Assembly (NCBI RefSeq): GCF_019703515.2
Contig: NC_059348.1
Location: forward strand, 27,062,656 to 27,126,655
DNA: 64,000 nucleotides
From: Myxocyprinus asiaticus
Taxonomy: Eukaryota; Chordata; Actinopteri; Cypriniformes; Catostomidae
Reading direction: 5' to 3'
In this document: positions 1 to 11,900 of the stretch, one piece after another
Position numbering within the stretch: position 1 is the first letter of the stretch
How the letters are laid out: every line of letters begins with the position of its first letter
Position numbers and translations under genes: made by a program
Notes under the pieces: model-generated
The model's database searches: none
The model's input: only the letters and a program-made list of their open reading frames with translations
What the model was told of the DNA's origin: nothing

Positions 1-6
1 ACAAGT

Positions 7-420
7 GTGGGGGATGTCGAAAAACGGATTAATTATCTGGAGTCATCGGAGAGGGAATTATCTGGTAATCCACTAGCGACCAAGGTGGATTTGGAGCATG
101 TCTGGGAGAAGCTGGAGGACATGGAGAACCGTAGCCGGCAGAATAACATCCGTATTGTCGGAATTCCTGAGGCCAAAGAGGGTCAGGATATGGTGAAATA
201 CCTAGATGGGCTCCTTTCAAATCTACCCAGCATAACAGGCCATAAGCTGGAAATCGAGCGAGCTCACAAGGTTCCTACTCGGAGATCCACGGAGGGAGAC
301 AGGCCCCGATCAATTCTGGCCAAATTTTTGAGATCATCCGATAAAGAGCTTGTGTTACATGAGGCTTTTCTTGGAAAAATCACAGCATTTTCTTGTTCCC
401 AGACTTTGCAAATTCGATGA
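7..420 (+). pseudogene. LINE ORF1 fragment (L1 ORF1p-like, RNA-binding)
   Basis: This reading frame of 137 residues resembles the central part of L1-type ORF1 proteins: a short coiled-coil-like stretch (VEKRINYLESSE, then WEKLEDMENRSR) followed by the RNA-recognition-like core with NNIRIVGIPE. ORF1 proteins of this class coat the element RNA and act as chaperones. The frame begins at the window edge and stops at 418-420. The sequence after the stop (to about 540) still looks homologous to ORF1 in another frame, so a frameshift is likely. The family assignment is firm; function is lost. Confidence 0.8.
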
Positions 421-597
421 GAGGGACGTGATCGATTCAAGGAATGCAAGAAACGTTTACATCAATGGAAGGTTGCTTTTGCACTGATATTCCCGGCCAC
501 ATTGAGAATAGATGCTATGGAGGGCCGTAAAACATTCACATGCCTTCATAAAGTCAGTGGAGCGAGTAAGTCATCTTGTGGTACTCACTTTGCAGCC

Positions 598-1030
598 TAG
601 TGGACCGGCTCACTGAACATTCACTTGATTGTTTAAGGAAACTGAGCGCTTTTTTTTTGTGCTGGTTCCGCCTAGCGGCTGGAGTTTGTTTTGTAGAGTA
701 ACACACCTTCAGGACAGTTTTATGGATGAATCTACACGCTCTTTGTACTTATTCCTCCTATTGGCTGGAGTTTGTTTTGTGGATTATTTCTTGCAAGACA
801 TTGGAGTGATTACGTCATTTGTTGCACTCATGTTGCAGCCGAGTGGACCGGCTCACTGAACATCCACTTGACTGTTTGGGGATTCTGCAAGCTCTTCTTG
901 TGCTGGTTCCGCCTAGCAGCTGGGTTTATTTTGCAGAGTAGCACACCTTCAGGACAATTTTATGGATGAATCTACACACTCTGTGTTTATTCTGCCTATT
1001 GGCTGGAGTTTGTTTTATAGATGATCTTTT
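598..1030 (+). repeat. ~242-bp tandem duplication in the LINE inter-ORF spacer
   Basis: The stretch beginning 'gtggaccggctcactgaaca' at about 600 recurs at about 842. Each copy continues through 'ctggttccgcctagc', 'cacaccttcaggaca' and 'atggatgaatctacac'. The period is about 242 bases and the second copy ends near 1030. The copies differ at many positions, so the duplication is old. Short open frames here (629-859 and 772-969) are by-products of the repeat. Confidence 0.75.
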
Positions 1031-1707
1031 GACGTGTAATTCTGTCTCACAAAATTTGTATAGAAACACCGGACTTGAGTAATCCAACGGCAAAGTTGTC
1101 GCGGGAGTTCTCGTAGGCGTGCATAGACTGTATGAGTTTAGAGGGATGGACACCAGTTGGCGCTGTTGTGCGCGGGGTTAATGCACACATTTTTCTTTTT
1201 TCTGTTTGTTTGGTTCTGGGGATGTTTGGGTTTTGAGGGATGCACTAATGTTGGAATGTGGTCTTTATAATCTTGTTTTTGACACACAATCTATTTTTTG
1301 TTATATGTCAAAATGTCAAATGTTAATATGAGTGGATTGTCTCTCCACGTGGAATGTGAATGGTTTGGGGCACTAAAAAAATAAGGAAGGTTATTTCTCT
1401 TGCATAAGAAATATGTTATAGTGTTTCTTCAAGAACAAATTTTTCTCTGCAGGAAGCTGAAAATTTTGGGAGGATATGGGGTGGGCATGCTTTCTTTAGT
1501 GCTGGCTCGAGTAAGAGCAGGGGAGTCATTACGCTAAGTAAACATCTACAATTCAAATGTCTCAAACAGATTAAAGATCAATTAGGAAGAGTCATTATTG
1601 TTTTAGCAGAAATTCAGGGGAAAAGTCTTATTTTGGCTAATATTAATGCACCTAACATTGATGATCAGGGCTTTTTTTTATAGATCTTGAAGATCTTGAT
1701 ATTTAGA

Positions 1708-1708
<1 letters not shown>

Positions 1709-1777
<69 letters not shown>
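1709..1777. repeat. (AT)n microsatellite inside the LINE endonuclease region
   Basis: This is an uninterrupted AT dinucleotide run. It replaces endonuclease sequence: the homologous LINE at 9610-9960 still carries the missing coding stretch between the same flanks ('agatcttgaag' and 'cagttgctgattg'). Confidence 0.95.
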
Positions 1778-1779
<2 letters not shown>

Positions 1780-1831
1780 ATCAGTTGCTGATTGTTCAAT
1801 TGGAAACATTTTAGTCTCAGATCACGCCCTG

Positions 1832-3476
1832 GTGTGTTTAGAGGTGTTGCCACATATGAAGAAAAGGAAATCATATAGTTGCCGCTTTAATGTATACCTT
1901 TTGCAAAATCCTGAATTCCAACAAATGTTAAAGGCTGAAATCATTGTTTTTATGGAGACCAACTGGTCCTCAGTATCCTCTGTGGGCGTGGCTTGGAAGG
2001 CACATAAGGCGGTTCTTAGGGGCCGGATCATATATTATGCTGCATTCACCAAAAAATCCAAAGCACAAGAACTCGTGGAATTGGAAGGGAATATTAAAAG
2101 TGCCGAGGCAGAGCTGAAGTGCCGAATGTCGTCTAATGGCCTCAGAGAATTGACACGATTGAAATACAGATATAATACTATTTTGTCACGGAAGGTGTAG
2201 TTTTGGCTATTCAGGGCAAGACAGTCATATTTTGAGTCGGCGGACAAGGCAGGGAAGCTTCTGGCTAGATATATAAAACAGAGAGAGTCTTTTTCTACCA
2301 TCCCCTCAGTGAAATCTGCTGGTGGTGAAATATTTACCTCGAAATATTTACCTGATATTAATAATGCTTTTAAAGAATTCTGTCTTGATCTTTATAGTTC
2401 CACATCTTCGTCTACTGAAGAGGATATTAGAAACTTTGTGGAACCATTAGAACTTCCTAAACTGTTGGCTGAGCAAAAAAACTCTCTTGATTCTGAGATC
2501 AACTTGGAGGAGCTTGGCGAGGTAATTAAGGCCGTGCCTACAGGCAAGGCTCTGGGGCCAGATGGCTTTGCCACTGAATTTTTTAGATCTTATGCTACAG
2601 AACTGGCTACACTTTTGCTAGAAGTTTATTCGGAATCATTAAAGAATGGAAAGCTTCCGCCAACCATGACACAAGCCCGGATCAGTCTGATTCTTAAAAA
2701 GAACAAAGATCCAAGCGAGTGTAAGTGTTACCATCCAATTTCCCTGATCCAGCTTGATGTTAAAATATTGTCAAAAATTTTGGCTAACCGACTGAGTAAA
2801 GTTATGACATCTCTTATACATATAGATCAGATGGGGTTTATTCAGGGCCGCAGCTCTTCTGATAACATTAGGCGTTTCATTAATGCCATGTGGGCAGTGG
2901 CGAACGATCAGACTCCGGTCGCTGCCATCTGGCTTGATGCCAAAAAAGCGTTTGATATGGTAGAATGGGATTATCTTTTTAAGATTTTGGAAATGTACAG
3001 GTTCGGGAATACTTTTATTGGGCGAATTAAGTTACTGTATAGACACCTGGTGGAGCCGGTTCAAATGAATGGTTTAATTTCATATTATTTTACTCTGGAT
3101 AGGGGCACCCGGCAGGGTTGCCTTCTTTCCCCATTATTGTTCTGTCTTGCTCTGGAACCATTAGCAGCCGCGATAAGAATGGAGGATGATGGTGGTGGGA
3201 GGTGTGGCACATAAGCTTTTGCTTTACGCAGATTATATTTTATTATTCATCTCCGATCCTACTAGATCTATGCCTTGCCTCCACAGAATTATTAATTCCT
3301 TTCCTAAGTTCTCAGGATACAGGGTTTATTGGTCTAAATCCGAAGCTTTGGCTCTGACAGCGTACTGCCCAGTAACTGCTTTTCAGCCGGGCGCCTTCCA
3401 GTGGCCCAAACAGGGCATTAAGTATTTGGGTATTTTATTCCTAGCAAATTTGTATGATTTAGTTGGAGTTAATTAA
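1832..3476 (+). pseudogene. LINE ORF2 remnant (reverse transcriptase)
   Basis: Three frames together carry the ORF2 linker and reverse transcriptase. 1832-2200 is the post-endonuclease linker. About 2215-3214 is the RT fingers and palm, with ARISLILKKNKDP, GFIQGRSS, the first catalytic aspartate in WLDAKKAFD, and GTRQGCLLSPLLF. After a frameshift near 3190, 3186-3476 carries the catalytic box, which reads YADY (3225-3236) rather than YADD, so a catalytic aspartate is lost. Stops at 2198-2200 and about 3474 also break the frame. It is an L1/Tx1-clade reverse transcriptase pseudogene. Confidence 0.88.
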
Positions 3477-4940
3477 GACCCTTTAATAAAAAGGTTTTCG
3501 AGCGATGTGGGCAGGTGGGCTTCATTACATTTATCGATGATTGGGAAGGTTAATGTTATTAAAATTAATTGTATTCTAAAATTCAACTACCTGCTAAAAT
3601 CTCTCCCTGTAGATGTCCCCCTCTCTTATTCCAAGCAATTTGATAGCATAGCGAAGTATTTCATTTGGAATGGTCAATGTCCCAGATTACACTTCAGTAA
3701 GTTACATAGGCCAATTGACAAAGGTGGGCTAGGCCTAGGCCTTATTTTATTATTATGCATTTGGTCACAGACATTTGGCTCATTTGTTACTTCCGCCTGA
3801 GAGAGCCCCTCCCTGGTTTTGTATTGAACAGGAAGTTCTTGCCCCTATCTCACCATTGCAAAGCTTTTCTATCAAACTAACCGAAGAGGTTAAGTTATAC
3901 CCCATTATCTCGCATTTGCATGCAGTATGGACACAAGTGTCCAGAATGTTTAATTCAGACATTTATTTAAATGTTGCTTTGAGCATATGGCTGAATCCAA
4001 ACTTATGTATTGATAAATCCCCTTTCTGCTGGACAGAGTGGATTGTAAGGGAGATTAATAAGCTCTGTGACCTATATGAGAGTGGAGTGTTGAGATCCTT
4101 TGAAAATATGGTTAAACATTTTGGGATTCCCAGGTCTCAATTCTTTAGATATTTACAACTGCGCCACCTGCTCTGTACTATTTTTGGGAGTAGTATACAC
4201 CTCCCTAAAGTGGCAGACACAGTGGGAGTGGTGATTACTGCCTTTGGAAAAGGTCATGAGGCATCAGTGTATTACTAATTCAGAGTCTGGGGGACGGAGC
4301 TTCAACTTCTCTCAAGAGATTATGAAAGATAAGATTTAAACTTGGTATTGGAGGAGGGAGTGTGGGCTAGAATTCTAAAATGTCAAGTCTGCATCTAGAG
4401 ATGCAAGGGTGCACCTTATGCAGTTTAAGATTTTACATTAATTCTATTGGACCCCTTCTAGATTGTATAGGCTTGGTCTTAAAGACACACCCACCTGCTG
4501 GCGAGGCCAATCAGAAGATGGGGACACAACCCATGTTTTTTGGTGGTGTATTAAGATCCAAGAATTTTGGTTGAGGGTTCAGAGTTTTATATGTGATGTA
4601 TTGGGCATTCAAATTTCATTTAGCCCCAGACTCTGTATTTTAGGCGATGGGGCGGTCATTAATATAGGGGATAAATACATAAGAAATTGGGTTTTAGCCA
4701 GTGTTATGATTGGCAGACAGATTATCCTTAGGGGATGGAGGTTGGCTGGAGCGCCCTCATTTCAGAGTGGTGCACGGAGATGGGCAGGGTGGCAGCATTT
4801 GAAGAAATGTCAGATAGAAGGCTAGGCAACATGGGGGTATTTAATAGGAAGTGGGGCAGTTATTTGACCTTTTTGGACGGCTTTTGGGGAGGGGAAGTGG
4901 AGAGGGATTTAAAGTTTTAAATGTGTGTATTATAATTTTT

Positions 4941-4941
4941 T

Positions 4942-4974
<33 letters not shown>
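4941..4974. repeat. (AT)n microsatellite in the LINE 3' region
   Basis: A short TA dinucleotide run lies in the 3' untranslated part of the first LINE. Confidence 0.9.
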
Positions 4975-4977
<3 letters not shown>

Positions 4978-5150
4978 TTATTGTTTCTTTGTGTATTTTA
5001 GCTTTGACTACACAGATGTTTGTTGGGGGTCAGGGTGGGGTTAGTGATTGGAAGGGGGAAAGGGAATAATGGGGGTTAAAATTTGATTCTGTACATATAT
5101 GTTTTGTTTTTCTGTTTCATTTGTTGGAGTCAATAAAAAGTGTTAATCAA

Positions 5151-5412
5151 AAAAGAAAAAAAACATCCAGTGAGCGGCAGTTCTGCAGATGGAAACGCCT
5201 TGATTAAAGAGGTCAACAGAGAATGGCCAGACTGGTTCGAACTGACAAAGTCTACGGTAACTCAGATAACTGCTCTGTACAATTGTGGTGAGAAGAATAT
5301 TATCTCAGAATGCTATTCTGAGATGCAGGTTGGTGCTGTTTTGGTGGCACGAGGGGGACCTACACAATTTTAGGCAGGTGGTTTTAATGTTGTGGCTGAT
5401 TGGTGTATGCAA
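5151..5412 (+). mobile_element. Tc1-like DNA transposon fragment
   Basis: Immediately after the LINE A-rich tail comes a transposase-like coding scrap (REWPDWFELTKSTVTQITA, ALYNCGE) and then a conserved terminal stretch containing GGTGGTTTTAATGTTGTGGC at about 5380-5399. The last ~89 bp recur in reverse complement at 44331-44417. This pattern matches a Tc1-like repeat common in fish; that identity is from recognition and was not searched. Only one end is present, so the copy is truncated. Confidence 0.6.
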
Positions 5413-5903
5413 TGTGCATTCACTGCAGCTGAAGGGAACATGCTTGTTCTTCGAAATACACGAGCCAATGCACTGAAGCATAATAATGACCACATGAGAA
5501 ACCATGACACTTTAAACGTTGTATGCAAAATACTTTATCTTGTATCATGACCAAAAAGATTCCAGGACAGCACACTGTTCCTCTGAAAAACAATGTTCCA
5601 AGAAGTCAAAATAGGAAAGAAAAAACAAACATTAAAAAAATGACTCTTTGCTCAAACTGTCTGGTTGCATAGAGAAACAAAATAGTGAGTGTACAACCTG
5701 AAAAAGATTCTAAAATAAATAAAAACGTTTTTCTTTAAATGGGCAGTTTATAATATTCTCAAGCATGAATCTCTCCAATGAGTAGAGCTGAAGTTTGAGG
5801 CTTTGCTGAATATGGCACATTGAGTCTCACAACAGGACTTTGTGTTGTATTAAGGCACATTTCAAGCAGATGAGAGGTATGGTGAATTATTGAAGACCAG
5901 GAG
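5413..5903 (-). other. Probable dnajc1 3' UTR / downstream flank
   Basis: This stretch follows the dnajc1 stop codon on the minus strand and precedes the Tc1-like fragment. It has no recognisable repeat or coding signal. I saw no clear minus-strand AATAAA, so the cleavage site is not placed. Confidence 0.4.
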
Positions 5904-8900
5904 TCAACTCTTGGCTTGTTTCTTTTTCTGAATTAGCTCTGCCAACAGTTTGTAACGGGACATGCACTCCTCCTGAACAAGCCAAAGAGAAATAAATCAA
6001 TCAGAACATGACCAAATCAAAATTCCATCGTCATACACAGCTAAACATTGGTCCAACGGCATAAACGAAAGCTTAAGTGTGCAATTTCTCAGCAATTAGC
6101 ATCACCAAATGGAATTGCAAATTACATTGTTTCAAACAGATTTTCCGAATACTCACTCCATCTCCCATTGGTCAAACAAACAGATGGGATAGCAGAAAGC
6201 ATTAAGATCTAAAACATTTTTTTGAATAATGCCTAAATGATTTGTATGCGCAGAGTAAGATTTGTAAAAGCGTAAATCAAATTGAAAGCATACAAATAAA
6301 TAGCATGCGCACAGAATGTTTTGTTAAGGTGTAAATCAAGTTGCAAGCATAAGAAAAAAATATTAGCAATAGTTAAATGTTTTGCATAAGTGTAATTCAT
6401 GTGTTGTGAATCTGTAATTTCGTATTAACACAAAGTAAATTTGGTGTGTATTCTTCTGACTTCTTTTTTTTGCCCTTACACTTTGGCACTATTTTTGCAC
6501 CTAAACATGGCCCAAAACATTGCAAACCTGCAATCAGCGATACGCAAGCAAAGAAAGGGTGTCATGAACAGCAAAATGGACTGACCACGTAGAATCAGTC
6601 TGTATGTGTAAAATAAACTACTGCAAATGTGTAAATGACTTGTGTTTGTGGCATAAATATTTTTCAGAAATAATCCGTTATACACTGTTCCGTCTTCCCT
6701 TTGTTGCGTTCACACTAATGGCAAGAATTTCTCACTGAAAAGAGTTTTGCAAGCGTTAAGGGGAAGGTGGGTCTACCTGCTTCTAGTAACCAATCAAATT
6801 AGGTTTTTGCTGACCAGTTTACTCTGACCTGATTGGTTTAATAACGTGACAGACAGCTTCTTTATATGGCTCAGCGTCGTTCCTCTGGGTATCTTTCCTC
6901 TCTTAAATATTAAACTGAAATATTAATACATACACGTTCTTTTATTGCAAGTGTAAAATTGAGCTGACACCATTTATTAATATAAATCTCAATCTGGTGT
7001 TCAAATGTCTCTTCTTGTTGCTGTTCATTATTTTAATTACTTTCAATTATCGAATGGATGGATGGATGTTGCTGGTATCATTAAACTCATTCTAAAAAAC
7101 AAAATGATAAAAGTTAACTATCTATCTATCTATCTGTTCACAGTGTTTTGTTTTATATGGCTTACTTTATTCATTTGTTTTCTAGCATGAGTTCTGTGAT
7201 ACCAGCTAATTCCATCTATTCACCAAAATGCCTTGACAATGATAATTAATAGTAAATATAATTAAATCATGTATGTATTAATATTTCAGTTTAATATTTA
7301 AGAGAGGCGAGATACCCAGAGGAACGACGCTGAGCCATATGAAGAAGCTGTCTGTCACGTTATTAAACCAATCATGTCAGAGTAAACTGGTCAATGAAAA
7401 CCTCATTTGATTGGTTACTAGAAGCAGGTGGACCTGCCTTCTCCCAGGCACTTGCAAAACTCTTCAGTGAGAAATATTTCTGAAAAATATTTATGCCATA
7501 AACACAAGTCATTTACACGTTTGCAGTAGTTTATTTTACACATACAGAATTATTCTACGTGGTTAATCCTTTTTGCTGTTCATGACACCCTTTCTTTGCT
7601 TGCATATCGCTCAGAAGAATACACACCAAATTTATTTTCTGTTAATACGAAATTACAGATTCACAACAATGTATTACACTTACCAATACAAGTATTGCTA
7701 ATATTTTTTTCTTATGCTTGCAACTTGATTTACACCTTTACAAAATGTTCTGCGCACATGCAATTTATTTTTATGCTTGCAATTTGTTTTACGCTTTTAC
7801 AAATCTTACTCTGCGCATACAAATCACTTAGGCACTATTTTACCTTCATTCACATCAGCATTAATTGTAAACTTGCAGTGTGTGATGCTCACCTTGGTCT
7901 TTCCGGGCACCACCTTAGCAATCCTGTCCCAGCGTTCAGTGGTGCCACGTGGGTATTGCTGTAAGGCCAGCTCTAAGAGCCTCTGATGGTTCTGTGTCCA
8001 TACATCATCTGCAGCAGCACTGGGTTTTTCTTTGGGGCCTGATGTTTTTTTCTCATCTTCACTGTCTTCATCCACAGCTGTGGGGTCAAAGTCCCTCTGT
8101 CTTCGCCCTTTCACTCTCTCCTCCACTGCTCCAGCACTCCCGGCTGCAGACTTTCTTGGTCGCCTTCTCAGGGTTTTGCTTTCAGAGTCCTCTCCCCCAA
8201 CATTCTCTCCCAAATCATCCAGCTGCTGCTCTAAGGGCTCCTCTCGCTGGGTCATCAGATTGTCTGGCACTGTGACTGCTCTAGAACTCTTTCCTATCAC
8301 AGCACCGCCCTTCAGCTCCGAAAGCTTCACCAACCCTGGAAAAAGGGACAAAGCGGATGGTGAATTACTCTGAAAAAGATGCTTATGGGTTACTGACAAA
8401 TAAGGTTGTTCGTGGTGATAAAAATAATAAATCTTTTAAAAATCTAGTTTAACACACTTGTCAAGTTCGTCGAAATGTAATATTTATGTACATATTGATT
8501 TAAAGAATTTTTGAAAAACATTTAGCATTTTCTACAAAACTTTTAAAAATATAATGTGGTGTAACTATCCATTATTACGTGGGTCTCTGGAACACTCGAT
8601 TCTGACTGGTAAATGGCAGCATCAAGCGGTCAGATTTTTCAACAACCGCACATCCAGGAATTAAGTGAAATCAGACATTCGGGTCTTGCGAGTCATCTTT
8701 CCTACTTCTCGGATCACTGTGTGATCTCTACATGTAAGCTTATAAATTTGTTTAAACTCAGATCAACGTTTCATGTCCATTTATTGATTTATTTGGCAAG
8801 TAGTCTTGTAATAAACTGGATAATGAGCAGTCAGACGGTCATTTTTTCCAAAATCAACAGAACTCTTGAGGTGGATTTTAGCTATTCAGCGATTTCTTCT

Positions 8901-11900
8901 CACATAATTACAGAATTTCAATGCAAATCAATTATTTAAGTCCATTTATTTATTAGCCATGTAATAAGTGGGATAATGTACAGTTAGTTAGTTCTAATTG
9001 CAAAATAAACCCCTTCAGGGTATCGTTTATTTTGTGATATCAGCTGACTGGACATTATCCCTTGCGTAAAAGGAGCTCATTGAATACATGGGAGTGTACG
9101 CAACTTAATCATTATTTTAAAAAAAATCCCAAGTTTTTTTTATTTTTATTTATCTAAAATATCAATACGTTTTTCAGGGTTATTCCAACAAAATGTAGTT
9201 GTTCATAAAACGTTTTTTTATATTTTTTTTATTTCACAGTCTTGAAAGCCTAAAGTGTGTCCTATCTGTTGTAGTTGTTTTTTTGTTTTGTTTTTGTCAC
9301 ATGACAAGAAAATGGCAACCTACATGTTGGACAGACGACCTGACATTGATTTGGTGGACAAGTTTCCAAATATTGATAAAATTTAAAAACAATACAGTTT
9401 CACTGCTTATTTTTAAAAAATAAATAAAAGATTATTCTGCACTACTCACCCCAGCATTTCTTTTTTTCAAGACTTTCAGATTTTAATGCGACTGATTTTT
9501 TCTGCAAATGTATCTCTGGATGGTTATACCACAATTTTTTTTAATAAAAGCCTCAAAAAAAAATATATATATAACAATGACTTTCAGAACAATGAATTCA
9601 GTAATTAAAAAAATTGTTCGGCAAAGCCTTATTTTGGCTAATATTTATGCACCAAACGCTGATGATCAGGGCTTTTTTATAGATCTTGAAGTGATGCTGC
9701 AAACCGCTGGCACCCCTCATGATATAATATTGGGAGGAGACTTTAATCTTTTGATGGACTCAGTCCTTGATCATAGTGAAGCCAAAGTGTGCAAGCCCCC
9801 TAGAGCAACACTGATGCTTCTTGAAAATCTTGGTCTTACAGATATTTGGAGACTTTTGAACCCATCTGGGAGGGACTATACATTTTTTTTCATCAGTCCA
9901 TAAGATTTACTCTAAAATAGATTTTTTTTTAAATATTTAAGTCCCTCATTTCATCAGTTGCTGATTGCTCAATTGGAAACATTTTAGTCTCAGATCATGC
10001 CCTGATGTGTTTAGAGGTGTTGCCACATACGGAGAAAAGACGTGTTATTCTTAGGGGATGAAGTTGGCAGGAGCGCCCTCATTTCGAGAGTGGTGCATGG
10101 AGATGGGGAGGGTGGCGGCTTTCGAGGAGATGTCGTATAGAAGGCTGGGCAATCTGGGTTTATTTGATAGAAAACGGGTAAGATTTCTGGCTTTGTTGGA
10201 AGGCTCTCGAGGAGGGGCAGTGGGGAGGGATCCGTAGTTTTAAATTAGTGTGCAATTTTATTGTTTTTTTTAAAGTATACTTTTTATGGGGTTTATTTTG
10301 TGTGTGTTTTGTGTTTTTTTTATGTTTCTAAATATTTATGACCACTGGGGTGCGTGTTTGTGTCGGGTGGGGTTCCATTTCCAATTTGTTGAATGGAATC
10401 AATTATTTTTTTAAATAATAATAAAAAAATAAAAAAACATGTTCATCACAGAAGAGTTGTATTCAAGTAATTATTTTGTGTGATTTGTTTTTTTTATATA
10501 ACTTTTTTTTTAAAGATCCGGGAAAAAAATAAAAAAATTGCGTCATGTCACTGACCCCTACATAACAGTAGGTGAAAAGGTACATATATTTTTTAAATTT
10601 CTTCCTCCCATTATTAAAACTAAACTGAAACAGAACCTACCTGATGTATTGGTGACACAGTCTTTGACTTGCTTCACTTTTGCTGTGACCTGTACAAAAT
10701 TAAAGTTTTCACTCTTTTATATTTTTGTACAAATCATAATGGCTTCCACACATTTAATTTACTTCAATTTAAACAGCTAAAAGGTCCTTGCATGTCATAT
10801 CTGTATACATTAGAGACTAACCTCAGTCACTGATCTGCCTAATTCATGAGCAATTTTCTCCCAACGTCCCGGTGTTCCACCAGGAAACTTGGCCATGCAG
10901 CGAGAGAGCTGGCTAAGATCCTCCTCTGTCCACTCATGAGCCTACAATCATCACCAGCCATTGGTAAACTAAAATATGTTTATTTTAATCAGTGTTCTGT
11001 GAACAAAGACTTACTTTCTTCTTCTGGTGTTTTTTGTCTTCTAACCAGTCTTCCATTTGATCTTCAATATCTTCAATAGATGTTCCCGGATCATATGCAG
11101 GCACAAAAGCAGGATCGGTGTTTGGTTCATAGGTTGGAAACTCTACTTTAGGTTTCTTCACCTTGGGCCGTTTTTCTTCTGCAGAGCAAGATCAGCCACC
11201 ATCACAGATATTAAATGTCACGTGGTCACAATTTAACCACATTCACATGCACAGCTATATGTGCAGAGGTCAATATGTAATGTATAATGGGCCTTACTCT
11301 GCTGCATTTCCTGCTCTGCCAGAGCTTCTGCCTCCTCCTTTTCTTTTACTTTCATTTCTTTATAATCTTTGTAGTACTGCTTTACATCCTGAAAATACAA
11401 TATATGCCATCATACAGTTGTATGCTTGAAAACAAATCCCAAATCAGTCATATAATAAAGTCATAGATTAAAGTCATTTAATCTGGTGGAACAATACCTG
11501 TATAATATGAGGGAGAGACTTCACTGAATAGTATAACCAGATGCTTAATTTGAGAGGCAAAATGTCATGCCAGTGTGGCTTGTCAGATCTATGGAAGCAG
11601 AAGCAGAGAATACACAAAGATTTCCTTGACTGAGAAACAGAGTCGACATTTCTTCAAAAATCTAGTTCAAGTTACCTTTCATTTTTTTCCTGTGCCAAGG
11701 ACTTAATCTCCTCTGTTATCTTACTGCTTTGTTTTTTCTTCTTCTCTTTCTTCTTCTTACTCAGAAGTTCATCCTGAGAAGAAATTAAGACATAGCAGCC
11801 ATCACTATATATGCTTAAGTATATTTAGCATTTCAGAAGACAACAGTGCACTACACCTCCTGTGCAATGACATGTTTTGCTATTTACCAGTTGCTTCTCA

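Larger units (their letters stand above)
1..5150 (+). mobile_element. L1/Tx1-type LINE, decayed, 5' end outside the window
   Basis: This is a non-LTR retrotransposon lying sense on the plus strand. It has the remains of ORF1 (7-420), an inter-ORF spacer with a tandem duplication (598-1030), and a broken ORF2. ORF2 pieces are an endonuclease remnant near 1500-1680, a reverse transcriptase core at 2215-3214, downstream pieces to 4278, and a C-terminal Cys/His segment near 4490-4555 (TCW...HVFWWC) as in L1/Tx1 elements. The end is an A-rich tail after AATAAA near 5130-5157. Several frameshifts and stops, plus an AT expansion in the endonuclease, make it inactive. The L1/Tx1 assignment rests on recognition of ORF1 and RT motifs; the exact family name is not determined. 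Confidence 0.88.

Noticed and set aside
7824..8399. 191-codon minus frame as a stand-alone gene
   Set aside because: Its middle (7893-8335) is dnajc1 exon 11. The ends are intron sequence read through the splice sites.
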